64,000 nt of DNA, taken from assembly GCA_031549185.1 (NCBI GenBank), contig JAVBQG010000043.1:37278-101277 (forward strand). Reading direction: 5' to 3'. The position numbers were made by a program, and so were the translations under genes. The notes under the pieces are model-generated. The model was not told where the DNA came from and made no database searches. It saw only the letters and a program-made list of their open reading frames with translations. Positions 61,125 to 64,000 of this stretch are shown here, one piece after another; the first letter of the stretch is position 1; every line of letters starts with the position of its first letter. The stretch comes from JAVBQG01 sp031549185 (GTDB taxonomy: Bacteria > Synergistota > Synergistia > Synergistales > Synergistaceae).

Positions 61125-62402
61125 ATGTCCATCATTCGCAACGTCCTGATCTGGGACAGTGCCCACACGGACGCGGAGCCGGGCGATATCGTGGTCAACG
61201 AGTGCGGTAGGATCGAGGAGGTCCTCCCCTCAAAGACGGCGCGGGGCGACGTCCTCTACGACGGCGGTGGGCGCATGATCGCCATGCCCGGCTTGGTCAA
61301 CGCGCACACGCACGTCTCCATGACGCTGCTGCGCGGCCTCGGCGAGGAGCTCCCGCTCATGGAGTGGCTGCAGAACAAGATTTTTCCCGTCGAGGAGCGA
61401 CTCAACCCCAGGCACATCCGGACAGGTGCGGAGTTGGCCTTTCTGGAGATGTTGGCTGGCGGAACAACCTGCTTTGCCGATATGTACTTTTTCATGCGCG
61501 AGGTCGCGAGCGCGGCGCTCAACGCAGGCATGCGGGCGGCACTCTGCCGCGGTCTTGTCGGCGACGACACGGCGAAACTGAACGAGAATCTTTCGCTCGC
61601 CGAGGAGTTCGACGGACGCGAAGGGCGCATCCGTGTGCAGCTCGGGCCCCATGCGCCGTACACCGTTCCCCGTACACACCTAGAAAAAATCGTCGGCATC
61701 GCGAAGGAACGAGACCTCGGCATCCATTTCCATTGGCTGGAGACCGAGGGCGAGTTGAACAGTTTCCGCGACGAGTTCGAGATGAACCCCGTCGATTACT
61801 TGGAACAGACTGGCCTGCTCGACGCGAAGGAGCTGTTGTTGGCGCACTCGGTCTGGTTCCCGGTGGAAGAGCTCTACCGGGTCAAGCTGGACAACGTGAC
61901 CCTCGTCCACAACCCCAAAAGCAACCTGAAACTCGGTAGCGGCTATGCACCGATCAAGGAGATGCTGGAAGGGGGCGTAAACGTTGCGCTCGGCACGGAT
62001 GGAGCCGCCAGCAACAACCGCCTCGACATGTGGGACGAGATGCGAACGGCCGCCCTGATGCACAAGGGTTATCACAAGGACCCGACGCTCGTCTCCGCGC
62101 GCGAGGTGCTGCGCATGGCAACGGTAACCGGCGCGCACGGCATGGGCTTCCCCGAAGTGGGTTTGCTCGAACCGGAGTACTGGGCGGACATCATCCTGGT
62201 CGATTTCAACCAGCCTCACTACCTCGGGATCGACGAGACGAACGTGCCGGAATTTCTCGTCTACGCGGGGTCTTCCCGCGACGTGCGCGCGACGATCGTC
62301 TCGGGACAGATACTTTACAAAGACGGCGAATACCTCACGCTCGATCGGGATGACATCTTCGCGAGGGCGAAGGAATCGCGGAAAGAGCTGACGAGAAAAT
62401 AA
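61125..62402 (+). CDS. mtaD: S-adenosylhomocysteine / 5'-methylthioadenosine deaminase (MtaD family)
   Basis: A 425-residue amidohydrolase of the TrzN/AtzA-like family. Metal ligands are in VNAHTHVSMTLLRG, the fold continues through LGPHAPYTV and HFHWLETEGE, and GTDGAASNNRLDMWDEM supplies the catalytic aspartate. Family members deaminate SAH, MTA, 5'-deoxyadenosine or adenosine. The tight spacing to ahcY points to SAH or related nucleosides. GGAGGG precedes the ATG. A bidirectional terminator follows. Confidence 0.87.
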   Translation: MSIIRNVLIWDSAHTDAEPGDIVVNECGRIEEVLPSKTARGDVLYDGGGRMIAMPGLVNAHTHVSMTLLRGLGEELPLMEWLQNKIFPVEERLNPRHIRTGAELAFLEMLAGGTTCFADMYFFMREVASAALNAGMRAALCRGLVGDDTAKLNENLSLAEEFDGREGRIRVQLGPHAPYTVPRTHLEKIVGIAKERDLGIHFHWLETEGELNSFRDEFEMNPVDYLEQTGLLDAKELLLAHSVWFPVEELYRVKLDNVTLVHNPKSNLKLGSGYAPIKEMLEGGVNVALGTDGAASNNRLDMWDEMRTAALMHKGYHKDPTLVSAREVLRMATVTGAHGMGFPEVGLLEPEYWADIILVDFNQPHYLGIDETNVPEFLVYAGSSRDVRATIVSGQILYKDGEYLTLDRDDIFARAKESRKELTRK

Positions 62403-62420
62403 TAAAACATTTATGCATAT

Positions 62421-62457
62421 AAAAATGCCCCGGCCATTTCAGGCTTGGGGCATTTTT
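62421..62457. terminator. Bidirectional terminator between mtaD and arcC
   Basis: AAAAATGCCCC (62421-62431) pairs with GGGGCATTTTT (62447-62457), a perfect 11-base-pair stem with A and T tracts on both sides, so it can stop transcription from both converging genes. It lies 18 bases after the mtaD stop and 23 bases after the arcC stop. Confidence 0.88.
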
Positions 62458-62480
62458 ATATGTCCTGTGGAATTTTCGGC

Positions 62481-63437
62481 CTACGCCATCGTGATGACGG
62501 TGCCCGCCTTGCCCTCGAGCGCATCCACGGCCTTGTAGAGGGAGGTGATGATCGCCTTCTTGCCGGGGAAGCGGCGGGCGAACTTGATCGCGGCCATGAC
62601 TTTCGGCAACATGCTGCCGGGCGCGAAGTGTCCTTCGTCGATGTATTTGATGGCCTCCGCGACGGTGATGTGGGAGAGATCCTTCTGGTCGGTTTTTTTG
62701 AAGTTGATGGAGACCTTGTCGACCTCGGTGAGAATCAGAAGATAGTCGGTCTCCATATCCTCGGCCAAGCGCTCGGCCGCGAGGTCCTTGTCGATGACCG
62801 CCGCGACGCCGGTGAGAGAACCGTCCATGTTCTCGATCACGGGGATACCGCCGCCGCCCGCCGTGACGACGATCGTCGAATCCCAGAGGCGCTTGACGGA
62901 GTCTATCTCGGCAATTCTCTTCGGGTTGGGAGACGCCACGACGCGGCGCCAACCGCGGCCTGCGTCCTCTTTCATCGTGTAGCCCTTCTCGGCCATCAGC
63001 TTCTTCGCCTCATCCTCGCTGTAGAAGGGGCCGATGGGCTTCGTGGGATTTTTGAAAGCGGCGTCGTTCTCGTCCACGATGACCTGCGTGAGGAGCGTGA
63101 CGACCGGGGTGTTCTTGTTGCGATTCCGCAGCGCGTCGCGGAGGGCCTGCTGAATCTGGTAGCCAATGTAACCCTGGCTCATCGCGCCACAGACATCGAA
63201 CGGCATCGCGGGGAGATTGGCGTCCGCCTTCGAAGCGATCTCTTGTCCGAGGACGATACGCCCGACCTGAGGACCGTTGCCGTGAACGACGGCCATTTCA
63301 TATCCTTTACAGCTGATGTCTGCGAGGTATCCGCACGTCTTGTGGACGACCTCAAGTTGCGCCTCCGCGGTAGAAGGCGTCCCGGCTTCCTGCAGGGCGT
63401 TGCCGCCGAGTGCGATGACGACTTTGCTGAATCCCAT
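62481..63437 (-). CDS. arcC: Carbamate kinase
   Basis: A 318-residue kinase that makes ATP from carbamoyl phosphate, giving carbamate that breaks down to ammonia and CO2. Motifs are VIALGGNALQEAGTP, VHGNGPQVGRIVLGQE, VASPNPKRI and VTAGGGGIPVIEN. The length is typical. It stands alone, without arginine deiminase or ornithine carbamoyltransferase, so the carbamoyl phosphate could come from arginine, citrulline or a purine/allantoin-like route elsewhere. The start is behind GAGGGAG and has its own promoter. Confidence 0.95.
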   Translation of the reverse strand: MGFSKVVIALGGNALQEAGTPSTAEAQLEVVHKTCGYLADISCKGYEMAVVHGNGPQVGRIVLGQEIASKADANLPAMPFDVCGAMSQGYIGYQIQQALRDALRNRNKNTPVVTLLTQVIVDENDAAFKNPTKPIGPFYSEDEAKKLMAEKGYTMKEDAGRGWRRVVASPNPKRIAEIDSVKRLWDSTIVVTAGGGGIPVIENMDGSLTGVAAVIDKDLAAERLAEDMETDYLLILTEVDKVSINFKKTDQKDLSHITVAEAIKYIDEGHFAPGSMLPKVMAAIKFARRFPGKKAIITSLYKAVDALEGKAGTVITMA

Positions 63438-63475
63438 GATTTACACTCTCCCTCGATAATATTTCGTGCAGGATG

Positions 63476-63505
63476 ATTATAAACCAGAGCCTGGCGTGAG
63501 TTCAA
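63476..63505 (-). promoter_or_regulatory. Promoter for arcC
   Basis: On the minus strand TTGAAC (63500-63505) and a perfect TATAAT (63476-63481) are 18 bases apart. The arcC ATG is 38 bases downstream of the -10 box. Confidence 0.65.
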
Positions 63506-63549
63506 TATGCACCCCTTAATATTCAAAGTTTTTGCATAACTATATACAA

Positions 63550-63579
63550 AAAACCCCGGACGTCCGTGTCCGGGGTTTT
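63550..63579 (-). terminator. Rho-independent terminator after the YjfB-family gene
   Basis: AAAACCCCGGAC (63550-63561) and GTCCGGGGTTTT (63568-63579) form a perfect 12-base-pair stem with a 6-base loop. On the minus strand it is followed by a T-run, and it lies 18 bases after the yjfB-like stop, upstream of the arcC promoter. Confidence 0.85.
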
Positions 63580-63597
63580 CTGTGGTTTGGGAGTGCT

Positions 63598-63768
63598 TCA
63601 AGCCACCGTGTTGAGATTGCCGCCGATGCCCATCTTACCGAGCATCTGGTTGATCAAATCCGCCTGCAGGGCCGAAGTGGAATCCATCACTTTCGCCGCG
63701 ACCGCGTAACCTATCTGCGTCTGCGTTGCCGCTTGCTGCATACCGCTGATACTGCTCACCAGATCCAT
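63598..63768 (-). CDS. YjfB-family putative motility protein (56 residues)
   Basis: A 56-residue protein read from the minus strand: MDLVSSISGMQQAATQTQIGY, AVAAKVMDSTSALQADLINQ, MLGKMGIGGNLNTVA. It fits the YjfB family (ISxM-x(n)-QTQ-x2-GxAVxxKxMDSxxxxxxxLI), small proteins of unknown function tied to motility genes in Bacillus and others. The ATG at 63768 has AGGAGG 12 bases upstream; a GTG one codon earlier has better spacing and is equally possible. A sigma-28-like promoter lies just upstream and a perfect terminator downstream, so it is a single-gene unit. Confidence 0.72.
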   Translation of the reverse strand: MDLVSSISGMQQAATQTQIGYAVAAKVMDSTSALQADLINQMLGKMGIGGNLNTVA

Positions 63769-63805
63769 CACAGGGCATCACCTCCTCAGCACTCCTGTTT
63801 TTCTA

Positions 63806-63834
63806 TTATCGGCGAGGGAGATCTCTCGCTTGAA
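63806..63834 (-). promoter_or_regulatory. Sigma-28 (FliA/SigD)-like promoter for the YjfB-family gene
   Basis: On the minus strand GCCGATAA (63806-63813) is an exact match to the flagellar sigma-28 -10 consensus. A weaker -35, TTCAAGCG (63827-63834), lies upstream with a 13-base gap, close to the usual 11 bases between the two extended boxes. The start codon is 38 bases downstream of the -10 box. The match to a motility-family gene strengthens the call. Confidence 0.55.
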
Positions 63835-63862
63835 TGTGCGCTTGAATGGCAGCGCTTGAACC
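63827..63862. repeat. Three direct repeats of CGCTTGAA
   Basis: CGCTTGAA occurs at 63827-63834, 63839-63846 and 63853-63860, spaced 12 and 14 bases apart, the first two followed by TG and the third by CC. The array lies in the 199-base divergent region between the YjfB-family gene and the next plus-strand gene. The first copy overlaps the proposed sigma-28 -35 box. Spacing near one helical turn hints at a regulator-binding array. Confidence 0.5.
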
Positions 63863-63967
63863 CCCATCTCCACCTCAAAGCAAGCAAGACCTCGCTGAAA
63901 CTGCGCGAGCAGCGTGATAAGATGTTGTTTGCGAAGCACCATCTTTCACCAGCGAGGTGCAATTATT

Positions 63968-64000
63968 ATGACTCAACCCGACGTAAAATTCCAGGACAAA
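63968..64000 (+). CDS. Start of an unidentified gene, cut by the window end
   Basis: An ATG at 63968 follows GCGAGGTGC by about 8 bases and opens MTQPDVKFQDK to the end of the window. Eleven codons are too few to identify it. It is divergent from the YjfB-family gene. Confidence 0.45.
   Translation, partial: MTQPDVKFQDK

Noticed and set aside
1..64000. CRISPR arrays, insertion sequences, prophage genes, rRNA or tRNA genes
   Set aside because: No regularly spaced repeats, transposase or integrase motifs, phage genes or tRNA cloverleaf sequences were seen in the intergenic gaps.

Overview
The window looks like chromosome from a motile or once-motile, diderm, amino-acid-fermenting anaerobe. 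My best guess is the phylum Synergistota; this is inferred from gene content and not proven. Diderm signs are a TolC-type channel with a periplasmic adaptor and an RND pump, and a substrate-binding protein with a plain signal peptide. Anaerobe and fermenter signs are a clostridial-order Rnf operon (CDGEAB), the [FeFe]-hydrogenase maturase HydE, butyrate kinase, carbamate kinase, a short threonine deaminase without a regulatory domain, and a molybdenum purine hydroxylase. The DNA is G+C-rich and densely packed, with many ATGA/GTGA overlaps and an unusually large number of TTG starts. I see no transposase, phage gene, CRISPR array, rRNA or tRNA, and no gene-free stretch longer than about 250 bases.

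Layout. 1-2436 (minus): ffh (cut by the window edge), ylxM and butyrate kinase. 2565-4374: a class IV PLP aminotransferase facing a PAS-GGDEF diguanylate cyclase. 4598-8946: a trkH-trkA-trkH potassium-uptake operon. 9045-14104: rnfCDGEAB, facing hydE (14119-15168). 15331-21055: a tolC / adaptor / RND drug-efflux operon closed by a strong terminator. 21219-24389 (minus): malic enzyme, ApbE flavin transferase, a NusG-domain-II protein and a Gx-family membrane protein. The last three resemble the FmnB-EetA-EetB part of Gram-positive extracellular electron transfer loci. 24554-25762: an MFS transporter. 25973-32757: a purine island (molybdenum hydroxylase, FeS/FAD subunit, adenine deaminase, purine permease). 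32876-36079: a small membrane protein, then a polar amino acid ABC importer. 36174-41345: phosphoglucomutase, a C45-type acyltransferase/hydrolase, rsmG, threonine deaminase and ogt. 41418-45006: tadA, a DUF3842 protein and a cobalt/nickel ECF transporter (cbiM with fused PDGLE domain, cbiQ, cbiO) behind a structured leader. 45073-59678 (minus): alaS-ruvX-mutS-mutL-miaA-ispH-rpsA, with tex and a MATE exporter downstream. 59858-62402: adenosylhomocysteinase and an SAH/MTA deaminase. 62481-63437 (minus): carbamate kinase. 63598-63768 (minus): a 56-residue YjfB-family motility protein behind a sigma-28-like promoter. The start of an unidentified gene ends the window.

How the genes work together. 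Rnf couples ferredoxin:NAD+ electron flow to ion pumping, Trk handles potassium, and ApbE in this window can attach FMN to the SGAT motifs seen in RnfD and RnfG. Purine uptake, adenine deamination and purine hydroxylation form one pathway. SAM-cycle by-products are handled by the ahcY-mtaD pair. The long minus-strand run couples alanyl-tRNA charging, mismatch repair, tRNA modification, isoprenoid synthesis and ribosomal protein S1. The most interesting items are the ApbE/NusG-II/Gx cassette linked to malic enzyme, the two-TrkH operon with an altered pore motif, the cysteine-rich tail of RnfE, the structured leader of the metal transporter, the ahcY-mtaD pair, and the sigma-28-like control of the YjfB gene.
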